From: Botryococcus braunii
Lineage: Eukaryota; Chlorophyta; Trebouxiophyceae
NCBI GenBank assembly: GCA_002005505.1
Contig: KV908339.1
Coordinates: 774,557-838,556 of the forward strand
Direction: 5' to 3'
Length of the DNA: 64,000 nucleotides
In this document: one piece after another, positions 56,301 through 64,000 of the stretch
Numbering within the stretch: the stretch's first letter is position 1
How the letters are laid out: each line of letters begins with the position of its first letter
The notes under the pieces: model-generated
Told to the model about the DNA's origin: nothing
Database searches by the model: none
The model's input: only the letters and a program-made list of their open reading frames with translations
Made by a program: the position numbers and the translations under genes

Positions 56301-57431
56301 CAGAGTCCGATTCATGCGCTCAGCAAGTCCATTTTGCTGAGGCGTGGATGGAGCTGAGGTCTCCATTTTAGTGCCCTGCTGAGCACAAAATTCTTTGAAC
56401 TGCTGATTCAGAAATTCTGTCCCTCTATCAGATCTCACACACTTCACCACTTTCTCATGAAATGTCTGCCAGTACTTCAAGAGCTCAATGAGGGCCTTGG
56501 GAATGGCTTCTTTCGACTTCACTGCCAATGAGGCTATCAGATGGGATTTTTCATCAACAACAGTAACCCAAAAACGCTCTCCCGTGATTGCAGCTGGTGA
56601 AATGGGACCCACAGTGTCCACATGCACTCTATCTAACACACTCTCTGCAGGCCTAGAGGAAGCTGGAAAGGGGGGGCGAGAATGTTTCCCTTGTATACAT
56701 GACTCACACTGGGGAGAACACTCTGAGCATGGAGCAAGGGACACATTGATCCCAGTGACCAGGTCTTCGTTGTCCAACCTTGTCATACTCTTAACCCCAG
56801 GATGCCCCAACCTTACATGCCACAGTAGTCGATCTGTACACACGTGCCCTTTCCTGGCATGATACGAGGCCACATGAGGACTGGACTGTGGCTGCGCATC
56901 ATGCTGGCTCTTGACGGGACACACCCATTCTAAAAAAAACAGCCCTCGCTCTCTGGCTATCTTACCAGACCAGCCTGCTGGGCCTTTCATGGTCGTGTAC
57001 CCACCTGCACTGTCAGTGAGGAATGATGCTCCATCCTGAATGGCTCCTGTGACAGAAATCAGATTAGTGTGTGCATTGGGCACACACTGCACATTATGCA
57101 GCCAAAACACCTCTTGTCTGGCATTGACCAGACACACAGACCCAGTTGCAACTATCCCTCCTTTGGCATCAGAAGTGGCCAAATGAAGAGGGAGGGGTTG
57201 AGCATGCATGACTGGGTTGTGTAGTAAAGACAGATCATTTACAAGGTGCACCGATGCACCACTATCTATCAGCCACGAGGTACTGCAAGCCCCATGAGAT
57301 GTAGGGGTAAGCACATTTAACGAAACGAACATAGGCTCACCAGCACCTGGAGGAGGTGGTGGTGGGAGATGCCAGCCTGGGAAGAAGGGGAAGATAGTGG
57401 ACACAGATCCAGGAGGATGTGAGGTTGACAC
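53346..57431 (-). CDS. Copia Pol polyprotein of element C (protease, integrase, RT, RNase H), 1361 aa
   Basis: Uninterrupted. Aspartic protease WLIDSGASVHLV (about residue 54); GAG-pre-integrase WHVRLGHPGVKSMTRL and a Cys/His cluster (CSPQCESCIQGKHSRPPF); integrase core VHVDTVGPISP, VKCVRSDRGTEFLNQQF and STPQQNGLAERMNRTLKER (D, D, E residues present); a Pro/Ser-rich linker; RT with VIPVHWIFSTK, QVDIKTAFLNGELEEEVYV, KALYGLKQAPRAWH and YVDD at about residue 1035; RNase H GYVDADYAGDLDHRYSTTGY, VATSTVQAEFMAA and FCDNQGCISNL; C-terminus ADIMTKPLAKPVF. The start given is simply the first usable start after the gag stop. Expression probably depends on reading through that stop, since the intervening 33 nt are in frame with gag. 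All catalytic motifs are intact, so it may be competent. Confidence 0.92.
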   Translation of the reverse strand: MSTSHPPGSVSTIFPFFPGWHLPPPPPPGAGEPMFVSLNVLTPTSHGACSTSWLIDSGASVHLVNDLSLLHNPVMHAQPLPLHLATSDAKGGIVATGSVCLVNARQEVFWLHNVQCVPNAHTNLISVTGAIQDGASFLTDSAGGYTTMKGPAGWSGKIARERGLFFLEWVCPVKSQHDAQPQSSPHVASYHARKGHVCTDRLLWHVRLGHPGVKSMTRLDNEDLVTGINVSLAPCSECSPQCESCIQGKHSRPPFPASSRPAESVLDRVHVDTVGPISPAAITGERFWVTVVDEKSHLIASLAVKSKEAIPKALIELLKYWQTFHEKVVKCVRSDRGTEFLNQQFKEFCAQQGTKMETSAPSTPQQNGLAERMNRTLKERTRTLLVHAAADPSLWKEALESATLLYNVGPTTGRPLTPTEMFYGVKPDVASLRTWGCVAHVHIPPGQRSVFGPKTIPGMFTGYCPQSKAYRVYVGNGVWKESRDVTFLEHLRGGERVGMSKVQPGSSQWLSGASLQGRGGNSNVPSSPTAIPVNFWEAEDDPVVECKPTGSPATTASSPEDHSRLRSSVGPVAGAPSSQDGSPATSETSQQSWSVLGHLQNLARGGAEAHSQLDKLQKMQEGVRFQGKSQHRLPPGTTLTRDQRYEQRQARRDSVGVPMHDPGSGQVLVSEPPSVGLPDLQRQVETGEAMLGEDVSEKSSGLEVPAAGEARSQVELGTSHAYGVQPDTVGAAQESQSSVPRCESRRERELLLPPALRKVRDCNGGAHESGSSRERVGEGSGSSGCTAGSQHKVQNVPYSGNQDQRNIKDNSPRSADSTAESRHKVQNVPYVKLGKVHVPSNLREAQCSPQWDFWQQAMREEMDSLDTHEVLEYVDRPHGQKVIPVHWIFSTKIDAHGNVTRFKARLVAQGCRQIPGIDVGEVFAPTSSYGARRAVLAVAATQNLEIHQVDIKTAFLNGELEEEVYVTQPPGFENGNTRVVCKLRKALYGLKQAPRAWHKTLTDKLSVMGYSVCKSDAGVYIRRAPDGNLSFILVYVDDLLIVARLVAEIEWGKELLKKDFTIHDLGEVNDFLGCQVLRNRVQSTISMSCTPKIDALVEKFGVADDGRVVDTPMSKDFVASSRPESSDGLSHGAGTPLPPGHRYCELIGSLLYIANTTRPDISQAVGVLSRYRMTPTTSHWNEAIRVLKYLRDTRELALTLGGKGPELEGYVDADYAGDLDHRYSTTGYVLSVYGSAVVWGSKKQSSVATSTVQAEFMAAGHIVKEANWLRGFLEEIGAAPWRVKIFCDNQGCISNLRNPLYSKFTKHVAVSFHYAREAMALGQVDILYVESARNVADIMTKPLAKPVFVGHRDSLGLRRYT

Positions 57432-57464
57432 GGGAGGGCCTCCTCTGGACTGGCCAGCATCCCA

Positions 57465-58508
57465 TCAGCTGGCTTGTTGCTGAGGAGCTCCAGTGCCCCA
57501 CCACGCAGCTGGGCCCGCACTTGCAGCTTGCATTGTGCCACGTAGAGCTTGCAGCCTCTTCAGTTCCAGGCAATCCCTCCAGAAATGTCCCGTCCCGTTG
57601 CAGAAGCGACACGCCAGTTCCTCCTTTGGCCTCCTGCCACGTCCAAACCCTCGCCCCCTGCCTCCAGCGTTGTGAGCAGAAGGGCCATAGGGGGCCTGAC
57701 CATCAGCAGGTGCTCCAGCTCCCACTCCTGGTGCTGCTCCAGCGCCCGGTGCAGCTCCAGCGCCTTGGGGAGGCCCAGGGATTCCACCCTGAGCTGGCAC
57801 GGCTGCTGCTGCTGCTGCCATAACTGCTGCAGCTGATGCTGTGACTTGCACTGACTCTGCCAGCGGGATATCCTGGTACTCCAAGTTCTCAATGGCAGTG
57901 AGGATCGTCTCCAGCATGTTGTAGGGGTCTGACTTGGCGGAGGTAATTGCCCAAGCGTCGTTCTGCAAGACTGCAGGTAGTCCCTTATACATATACCTGC
58001 AGATCTGGCGGTCGCTCAGCTGATGGTTATTGGCCTCCAGGGAGGCGGCAATACTGATGACTCGGTGGCACCATTCTTGCACTGTCTCTCCCTTTACCAT
58101 GCCTTGTTTGAGCCCCTTGATCCACTTCTCGTTGATTTCCCTGTCCTTCCCTCCAGTGCAGCGGTCTGCCATCCACTGAATGAAGTCAAAAGCGCTCCCC
58201 CGCTGTTTGACTTCGTCGTGCCACATGGACGGGACAGACTGCAAAATGAAATGTTTTACTGCTGCGTTCTCTGCGGTCTTAGGCATAGCTGTCTCCAACG
58301 CTCCCATTGCTCCTTTTTGCATTGCGCAAGACTCCAGCTCTTCACGCCAGGCACTGAAATTAGTGCGATCAGCCTTCAGCTGTGTAGACATCTTGGGATT
58401 GGAGGAGTTCATCGCGTATGCATACGAGCTGGCTGCAGTGCCTCCAGTGGTCTGTCCTGACTGTCCAGCTCCTGAGGAGGCCGTGCTGCCTCCTGCTGGT
58501 GTTGCCAT
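57465..58508 (-). CDS. Copia Gag of element C, 347 aa
   Basis: ATG at 58508 follows a leader of about 500 bp. It contains a Ser/Gly/Thr N-terminus; a capsid-like domain with LKADRTNFSAWREELESCAM, WMADRCTGGKDREINEKWIK and VQEWCHRVISIAASLEAN; an Ala/Gly/Pro-rich stretch; GGRGRGFGRGRR; and a CCHC zinc knuckle CRFCNGTGHFWRDC (about residue 300). It ends QQQAS then TGA at 57465-57467. The next sense codons (TGG GAT GCT) stay in frame with Pol. Confidence 0.92.
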   Translation of the reverse strand: MATPAGGSTASSGAGQSGQTTGGTAASSYAYAMNSSNPKMSTQLKADRTNFSAWREELESCAMQKGAMGALETAMPKTAENAAVKHFILQSVPSMWHDEVKQRGSAFDFIQWMADRCTGGKDREINEKWIKGLKQGMVKGETVQEWCHRVISIAASLEANNHQLSDRQICRYMYKGLPAVLQNDAWAITSAKSDPYNMLETILTAIENLEYQDIPLAESVQVTASAAAVMAAAAAAVPAQGGIPGPPQGAGAAPGAGAAPGVGAGAPADGQAPYGPSAHNAGGRGRGFGRGRRPKEELACRFCNGTGHFWRDCLELKRLQALRGTMQAASAGPAAWWGTGAPQQQAS

Positions 58509-58990
58509 AGTCTCTGTACTGCTGGGATTACTTTCAGAAACCTTGATTTGGGAACGAGTTTAAGGTCTGGTCATACACTTCACTTGCTCTCACAGCGTTC
58601 AGCCTGACACAGCTGGTTTAAGTATACCCTTCCGGCGTGCACCACAGCACTTTCAAGTATTCCACCCTTTCGAGGTCTAGCATGTACCCTTAATATGCAA
58701 GATATGCAAAATATTCTTCAGCAATTCAATTGCTTGACCACCCGGACCTACTGACGGTCTCACGACAACGACGACGGGTGATAATCTCAGGTCACTTCAC
58801 GGAAAAAAAAAAAAAAAAAAAAAAAAACTTCCCAAGATATTGAAGACTCTGTCCGTAGGCCTTCTGAGTGAATATCCAGTTGTTCCTTTTTTACTTCTTC
58901 TTGCCGTCAGGCGAGTCCGTGGAAAACCCAGTACAGATGCATCCGATGATGCCATGCACTCCTGTCTGCCCTTGGCTCAGCTGGAAGGGC

Positions 58991-59004
58991 GTGGGCCCAT
59001 AACC
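58991..59004 (-). promoter_or_regulatory. Primer-binding site of element C, matching the initiator tRNA-Met anticodon arm
   Basis: The plus strand reads GTGGGCCCATAACC next to the LTR terminus TGTAAAAGG. The same string is the anticodon stem-loop (anticodon CAU) of eukaryotic initiator tRNA-Met, so the minus-strand RNA could pair with a 5' half-tRNA. Element E has the same site (27645-27659). Confidence 0.75.
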
Positions 59005-59707
59005 TGTAAAAGGTTATGGGCAGTGGCGTATCCTGTAAGCAAGCAGACAGGTCGTAAGTTCGTGCCTCTCCAGCTACAGTCCTTGACGACTGTCTGCTCT
59101 TTTAGACACATGCAACTGCATGAACAAGACTGGCATCCTTATGTGCCCAGTATCTTTCCAAACCAGTTCCGTTACATGTTGATCTGTCAATGAGCATCTA
59201 CACACGGATAAGCTCCTGACGGCTGAAAGCAAGTACCTTCCTATACTCAATCAAGACTCCGTCCCTTAGCTGTTTGGGAGACTTGATTGTCCACTAAGAT
59301 GGTTCACTTACAAACAAGCAATCAAACATGAACACATTACCAATACACATCCTGCGTCACCGCACCTGTAAGCAAGCAGACAGGTCGTAAGTTCGTGCCT
59401 CTCCAGCTACAGTCCTTGACGACTGTCTGCTCTTTTAAACACATGCAACTACATGAACAAGACTGGCATCCTTATGTGCCCAGTATCTTTCCAAACCAGT
59501 TGCTCGCCTATGCGGTGATCGCAGCTTTAATAGTCCTTTCACGCTAACGCGTAATCTAAATCAGATCGTACCTTATGTTCGAAATAGACCTCATCCGAAC
59601 GTGTCTTGAGGTACCTTATGTGGATAGTGGACCCGTATCCTAATAATGTACATTTGAAGATCACCTAAAGCACAAGGCATTCTATAATGTATGTTCACAA
59701 CTCAACA
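59005..59707 (-). repeat. 5' LTR of element C
   Basis: Block copy 1 is 59366-59501 and copy 2 is 59033-59168. The putative intron on the minus strand runs 59365-59033 (333 bp, GTGCGG...CTTACAG). Copy 1 differs from copy 2 at two positions. Outside the blocks about three positions differ from the 3' LTR. Confidence 0.9.
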
Positions 59708-59712
59708 GATCT

Positions 59713-59840
59713 GCATCTGCAATGACAAAACCAGCAGATTTAAGAAAGCTGCTGATTGTAACGTACCACGCCCTAGGGGCTTGCTTAAGCCCATATAAGG
59801 CTTTGTGCAACCTGCAGACAGTGTTAGGCCCACTAATATG
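59713..59840 (-). pseudogene. Element B pol, middle RT piece stranded between elements C and D
   Basis: The minus strand reads SGPNTVCRLHKALYGLKQAP then RAWYVTISSFLKSAGFVIAD. Removing element C and one GATCT copy joins it in frame to DPSLFILQRENFETAYLLLY at 52622, restoring one RT segment up to its YVDD motif. At the other side it is cut by the LTR of element D at 59841. Confidence 0.88.
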
Positions 59841-60534
59841 TGTGAAAGGTTATGGGCAATCGGCTTTCCCTGTACAAAGCAGACAGGTCGTCAATAGACG
59901 AAGTTACTCCAGCTACAGTCCGTACGACTGTCTGCTGAGTGCCACACACAACTGTCGGACAAGACTAGCATCTGGTGATGCCCAGCATCTTTCACAACCA
60001 GTTCCGTTACATCATTATCTTGTACACAAGCACCGATCAAGCAATCACTAGATAAGGCTCTAGACGGCTACGTTCAAGTACATGCCTATACTCCCTGAAG
60101 TCACTGTCCCTTATCTGTTTGAGTGACTACAGGGTACACTAAGCTTGTTCACTCTCACAATAGCAACAATGATACAACACACACTGCCGCACCGTACCTG
60201 TACAAAGCAGACAGGTCGTCAATAGACGAAGTTACTCCAGCTACAGTCCGTACGACTGTCTGCTGAGTGCCACACACAACTGTCGGACAAGACTAGCATC
60301 TGGTGATGCCCAGCATCTTTCACAACCAGTTGGTATTCACTCCGGTGGGGCAGCCTTAAGAGTTCATCCGACAAACGTGTGATCTAGATAGGATTGTACC
60401 TTATGTTCGAAAACGTCCAGAAACTGCCGTGTCTCAAGGTACCTTATGTTCTCAATGGACCCATATCCTAATAGTGCACACATGAAGATCACTTAAAGCA
60501 CAAGGCATTCAATAATAATGTTCAGAACTCAACA
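59841..60534 (-). repeat. 3' LTR of element D
   Basis: 694 bp. Block copy 1 is 60198-60331 and copy 2 is 59870-60003, 134 bp each and identical as read. On the minus strand copy 1 ends TTTGTACAG|GTACGG and copy 2 ends TTTGTACAG|GGAAAG, giving a potential 328-bp intron. Block sequence differs at many positions from that of element C. Confidence 0.9.
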
Positions 60535-60554
60535 CTTCCCCTTGCATGCATGCT

Positions 60555-63500
60555 TTAAGTGTATCTTCTCAAACCTAGTGAATCACGATGACCAACAAAC
60601 ACGGGCTTGGCAAGTGGCTTGGTCATAATGTCAGCCACATTGCGTGCAGATTCCACATAGAGGATATCTACCTGCCCAAGTGCCATAGCTTCCCTAGCGT
60701 AGTGGAAGCTTACTGCAACGTGCTTTGTGAATTTGGAATACAGGGGGTTCCGTAAATTAGAAATGCATCCTTGGTTGTCACAGAAAATTTTGACCCTCCA
60801 AGGTGCAGCCCCTATCTCTTCCAAGAAGCCCCTTAGCCAGTTGGCTTCCTTCACAATATGGCCAGCTGCCATAAACTCAGCTTGCACAGTTGAGGTAGCA
60901 ACTGAGCTCTGCTTCTTGCTTCCCCAAACCACGGCACTACCATAGACTGATAGAACATAGCCAGTGGTGGAATACCTGTGGTCCAGGTCCCCAGCATAGT
61001 CGGCATCAACATAGCCTTCTAGCTCAGGGCCCTTTCCACCCAGAGTAAGAGCTAACTCTCTGGTATCTCTCAAGTACTTCAGCACTCGAATGGCCTCATT
61101 CCAGTGTGAGGTAGTGGGTGTCATTCTATACCTTGACAACACTCCAACAGCCTGAGAAATGTCAGGCCGGGTCGTATTGGCTATGTACAGTAACGATCCA
61201 ATTAACTCGCAGTATCGATGACCAGGTGGCAGAGGGGTACCAGCCCCATGTGACATACCATCTGAGGACTCGGGTCTGCTGCTAGCCACGAAGTCCTTGG
61301 ACATGGGGGTATCAACCCCACGTCCATCATCAGCAACGCCAAACTTCTCCACAAGAGCATCAATCTTGGGAGTGCAACTCATGGAAATAGTGCCCTGAAC
61401 TCTATTGCGTAGGACCTGACACCCCAGGAAATCATTCACCTCTCCCAAATCATGGATGGTGAAGTCCTTCTTCAATAACTCTTTCCCCCACTCAATCTCT
61501 GCAACCACTCTGGCAACTATGAGAAGATCATCGACATAAACAAGAATAAACGACAGATTACCATCAGGGGCCCTCCTGATGTATACCCCAGCGTCGCTCT
61601 TGCACACACTATACCCCATCACGCTCAACTTGTCGCTCAAGGTCTTGTGCCAAGCCCGTGGGGCTTGCTTAAGACCGTAGAGTGCCTTCCTGAGCTTGCA
61701 CACAACTCTCGTGTTGCCATTCTCAAATCCTGGTGGTTGGGTCACATAGACCTCTTCCTCCAACTCCCCATTGAGAAAAGCTGTCTTGATATCCACTTGG
61801 TGGATCTCAAGATTTTGTGTGGCAGCCACTGCCAGCACAGCTCTCCTAGCACCATAGCTGCTGGTAGGTGCAAAAACCTCACCAACATCTATACCAGGAA
61901 TCTGTCTGCAACCCTGGGCAACCAATCTTGCTTTAAACCGAGTGACATTCCCATGTGCATCGTTTTTTGTAGAAAAAATCCAATGAACAGGGATAACTTT
62001 CTGCCCATGGGGTCTTTCCACATACTGCATAACCTCATGGGTGTCTAAAGACTCCATCTCCTCTTGCATTGCCTGCTGCCAAAACTCCCACTGAGGTGAG
62101 CGCTGGGCTTCCCTCAAGTTTGAGGGCACGTGAACTTTTCCCAACGTGACAGAAGGTACACTCTGTACCTTATGCTGTGGTGCAGCAGGGCTGTCAGCCT
62201 TACTGATGCTGTTCCCTTCTCTCTCTCTCTCTCCCTGGTTGCCAGAATAAGGTACATTATGTACCTTATGCTGGGACTGGGCAGTACTGCCGGGATTATC
62301 TGATTCCTTCTCAAGTCTCTCTCTCTCTCCTTGACTACTGGACTCATGTGCAGCACCCTTACATTCTCGCACCTTCCGCAATGCAGAGGGGAGCAGCAGC
62401 TCTCTCTCTCTCCTGGACTCACACTTGGGCACACTACCCAGACTTGCCTGAGCTGCGCCTACAATGTCAGCCTGCACACCATAAGCATGACTAGCCAGTG
62501 ACTGGGATTGGGCACCAGCTTCCCCTACTGCTGGCATGTCTAACCCACTGCTCTCATCTCTTACATCTGCACCGAACATAGCCTCGACTGTCTCAACCTG
62601 CCCCTGCATATCAGGGAGACCAACCATGTTTGGCTCACTCACAATTGCCTGACCTGGGTCAGGGGCATGCAATGGGATGTCAGAATGCTCTCTCCTAGCC
62701 ACGCGCTGTACATAACGCTGCTCCCTTGTAAGGGTGGTCCCTGGAGGAAGGGGAATTTGTGACTTCCCCTGCATTCGCAACCCCTCTTGTACCTTCTGCA
62801 TTTTTTCTACCTGGGATTGAGTTTCTACACCCCCCCTGGCCAGATTCTGCATATGCTCAAGCACCGACCACGAGTGCTGAGATGGTTCTGGGGTCCCAAC
62901 AGTAGAATCCAGGCTGGTGGGGTTTCCTTGGTCATGTGCTGCTGTAGTCCCGTCTCCAGACTGATCCCCAGCACAGAGTCCAGAGGTCCCAGGAGCCCCA
63001 GTGGAAAGCGTCTCCACTCCATGGTCATCCTCCTCATCCCAGAACGTGGGTGGAGCAGCAGAGGGAATTGCTTGAGGCGTTGCCAGATTCTCACTGCCAA
63101 GGGGGGGTGATATCCTAGAATCATAGACAGACCCAGGCTGGACCTTTGATAGACCCACTCTCTCAGCCCCCCTCAAGTGCTCAATAAAGCTGACGTCCCT
63201 ACTCTCCTTCCACACTCCATTCCCCACGTACACACGATACGCTTTAGACTGGGGACAATAACCAGTAAACATCCCAGGGATGGTCTTGGGCCCAAAAACA
63301 GACCTTTGGCCACTGGGAATGTGCACATGGGCTACACAGCCAAACGTGCGCAGCACAGACACATCAGGTTTGACACCAAAGAATAATTCCATGGGGGTCA
63401 GGGACCTGCCTGAAGTAGGACCCACATTGTAGAGGAGGGTAGCTGTCTCAAGCGCCTCCTTCCAAAGGGAGGGGTCTGCTGCAGCATGGACCAACAGAGT

Positions 63501-64000
63501 CCTTGTTCGCTCCTTCAGGGTCCTATTCATCCTCTCTGCCACCCCATTCTGCTGAGGCGTGTAGGGCGCTGAGGACTCCATCTTAGTGCCCTGCTGAGCA
63601 CAAAACTCTTTGAATTGCTGGTTCAGGAACTCTGAACCCCTGTCAGTCCTCACACACTTCACAACCGTGCCTCGTTGGGTCTGCCAAAAACGGAGCAGGT
63701 CTATCACAGCCTTTGGGATGCAATCCTTTGACTTCACAGGCAGGGAGGCAACTTGGTGTGAACTTTCATCCACTACAGTGACCCAATATCGTTCACCTGT
63801 GATGGCAGGAGGTGATATGGGACCCACAGTATCCACATGGACTCTATCGAGTGGGTGATGTGCAGGCCTGGAAGATACAGGGAAAGGAGGTCTGGAGTGT
63901 TTCCCTTGTATACACGATTCACAGTGCTTGGGGCACTCAGAGCAGGGAGCAAGGGAGATATTGATTCCTGTAACCAGATCTTCCTTGGAGAACCTCTGCA
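60555..64000 (-). CDS. Copia Pol polyprotein of element D, partial (integrase zinc region to RNase H end)
   Basis: The frame is open from the window edge (QRFSKEDLVTGINISLAPCS) to the stop at 60555, with no internal stop. It contains CESCIQGKHSRPPF; integrase VHVDTVGPISPPAITGER, VKCVRTDRGSEFLNQQF and YTPQQNGVAERMNRTLKER; a Ser/Gly/Pro/Gln linker; RT FSTKNDAHGN, QVDIKTAFLNGELEEEVYV and YVDDLLIVAR; and RNase H DADYAGDLDHRYSTTGY ending ADIMTKPLAKPVF. The last approximately 480 residues are nearly the same as in element C. Catalytic residues are present, so it may be functional. Confidence 0.92.
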   Translation of the reverse strand, partial: QRFSKEDLVTGINISLAPCSECPKHCESCIQGKHSRPPFPVSSRPAHHPLDRVHVDTVGPISPPAITGERYWVTVVDESSHQVASLPVKSKDCIPKAVIDLLRFWQTQRGTVVKCVRTDRGSEFLNQQFKEFCAQQGTKMESSAPYTPQQNGVAERMNRTLKERTRTLLVHAAADPSLWKEALETATLLYNVGPTSGRSLTPMELFFGVKPDVSVLRTFGCVAHVHIPSGQRSVFGPKTIPGMFTGYCPQSKAYRVYVGNGVWKESRDVSFIEHLRGAERVGLSKVQPGSVYDSRISPPLGSENLATPQAIPSAAPPTFWDEEDDHGVETLSTGAPGTSGLCAGDQSGDGTTAAHDQGNPTSLDSTVGTPEPSQHSWSVLEHMQNLARGGVETQSQVEKMQKVQEGLRMQGKSQIPLPPGTTLTREQRYVQRVARREHSDIPLHAPDPGQAIVSEPNMVGLPDMQGQVETVEAMFGADVRDESSGLDMPAVGEAGAQSQSLASHAYGVQADIVGAAQASLGSVPKCESRRERELLLPSALRKVRECKGAAHESSSQGERERLEKESDNPGSTAQSQHKVHNVPYSGNQGEREREGNSISKADSPAAPQHKVQSVPSVTLGKVHVPSNLREAQRSPQWEFWQQAMQEEMESLDTHEVMQYVERPHGQKVIPVHWIFSTKNDAHGNVTRFKARLVAQGCRQIPGIDVGEVFAPTSSYGARRAVLAVAATQNLEIHQVDIKTAFLNGELEEEVYVTQPPGFENGNTRVVCKLRKALYGLKQAPRAWHKTLSDKLSVMGYSVCKSDAGVYIRRAPDGNLSFILVYVDDLLIVARVVAEIEWGKELLKKDFTIHDLGEVNDFLGCQVLRNRVQGTISMSCTPKIDALVEKFGVADDGRGVDTPMSKDFVASSRPESSDGMSHGAGTPLPPGHRYCELIGSLLYIANTTRPDISQAVGVLSRYRMTPTTSHWNEAIRVLKYLRDTRELALTLGGKGPELEGYVDADYAGDLDHRYSTTGYVLSVYGSAVVWGSKKQSSVATSTVQAEFMAAGHIVKEANWLRGFLEEIGAAPWRVKIFCDNQGCISNLRNPLYSKFTKHVAVSFHYAREAMALGQVDILYVESARNVADIMTKPLAKPVFVGHRDSLGLRRYT

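Larger units (their letters stand above)
52623..59707 (-). mobile_element. Copia-type LTR retrotransposon C, full length, inserted in element B
   Basis: 7,085 bp, flanked by target duplication GATCT (52618-52622 and 59708-59712). The 703-bp LTRs lie at 52623-53325 and 59005-59707 and differ at about five positions by eye, so the insertion is young. The primer-binding site beside the 5' LTR (minus strand GGTTATGGGCCCAC, 58991-59004) is complementary to the anticodon arm of initiator tRNA-Met. The polypurine tract AAGGGGAAG abuts the 3' LTR (53326-53336). Gag and pol lie in the same frame, separated by one UGA codon. Confidence 0.93.
59841..64000 (-). mobile_element. Copia-type LTR retrotransposon D (lineage 2), 5' part beyond window
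   Basis: The 3' LTR is 59841-60534 and pol runs from 60555 to the window end. It is inserted into B's RT. The five bases before the LTR are ATATG (59836-59840); the matching copy would be outside the window. The polypurine tract AAGGGGAAG abuts the LTR (60535-60545). RT and RNase H are almost identical to those of element C, whereas the LTR, linker and integrase differ clearly. Confidence 0.9.

Overview
This is a eukaryotic nuclear window. Spliced genes with GT-AG introns lie beside LTR retrotransposons and unusually long, unbroken microsatellites. The conserved proteins are general eukaryotic ones (CFIm25, PRP3 and a DNAJC7-type TPR/J protein). The copia primer-binding sites fit an initiator-tRNA-Met sequence of the plant kind. 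My best guess is a large, repeat-rich streptophyte (charophyte-like) green algal genome. That assignment is inference from protein flavour and repeat style, not a search result.

Layout. At 1-1426 (+) are the last two exons of the cleavage-factor subunit CFIm25. At 4692-11596 (+) is a nine-exon gene for the U4/U6 snRNP protein PRP3 (about 602 aa). At about 13944-21299 (+) is a phase-consistent set of twelve exons for a Cys-rich, proline-hinged, probably extracellular protein that I do not recognise. At 31314-41848 (+) is a fifteen-exon gene for a DNAJC7-like co-chaperone with an extra N-terminal TPR domain. The introns of PRP3 and of the co-chaperone carry most of the long TG/GA/CT/G tracts. 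A few weak exon-like pieces (43.3-44.8 kb) and a LINE tail (about 45.5-45.9 kb) follow.

Mobile DNA. Two copia lineages occur. Lineage 1 has LTRs of about 0.9 kb: a solo LTR at 29.8-30.7 kb, element A (+; 5' LTR plus gag, 47.5-50.6 kb), and element B (-; 3' LTR plus RNase H/RT, 50.6-52.6 kb and 59.7-59.8 kb). Lineage 2 has LTRs of about 0.36 or 0.70 kb. Its members are degenerate element E (23793-28024, target duplication ATATG), full-length element C (52623-59707, target duplication GATCT) and element D (59841 to beyond the window end). They are nested: B sits in the gag of A, and both C and D sit in the RT of B.

Most interesting observation. In both copia lineages the LTR contains a direct duplication of about 113-136 bp. 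It begins about 30 bp after a TATA-like box, i.e. at the predicted transcription start. It ends at ...TTACAG or ...GTACAG. The first copy is followed by a GT donor-like site and the second copy, in most LTRs, is not. Each LTR therefore looks like a 5'-leader exon, an intron, and a repeat of that exon ending in the acceptor. The copies are nearly identical within an LTR but differ between elements, as if re-copied each replication cycle. Element E has a single copy and its LTR is shorter by about one such intron. A second notable point is that lineage 2 appears to be primed from the anticodon region of initiator tRNA-Met (half-tRNA priming, as in Drosophila copia).
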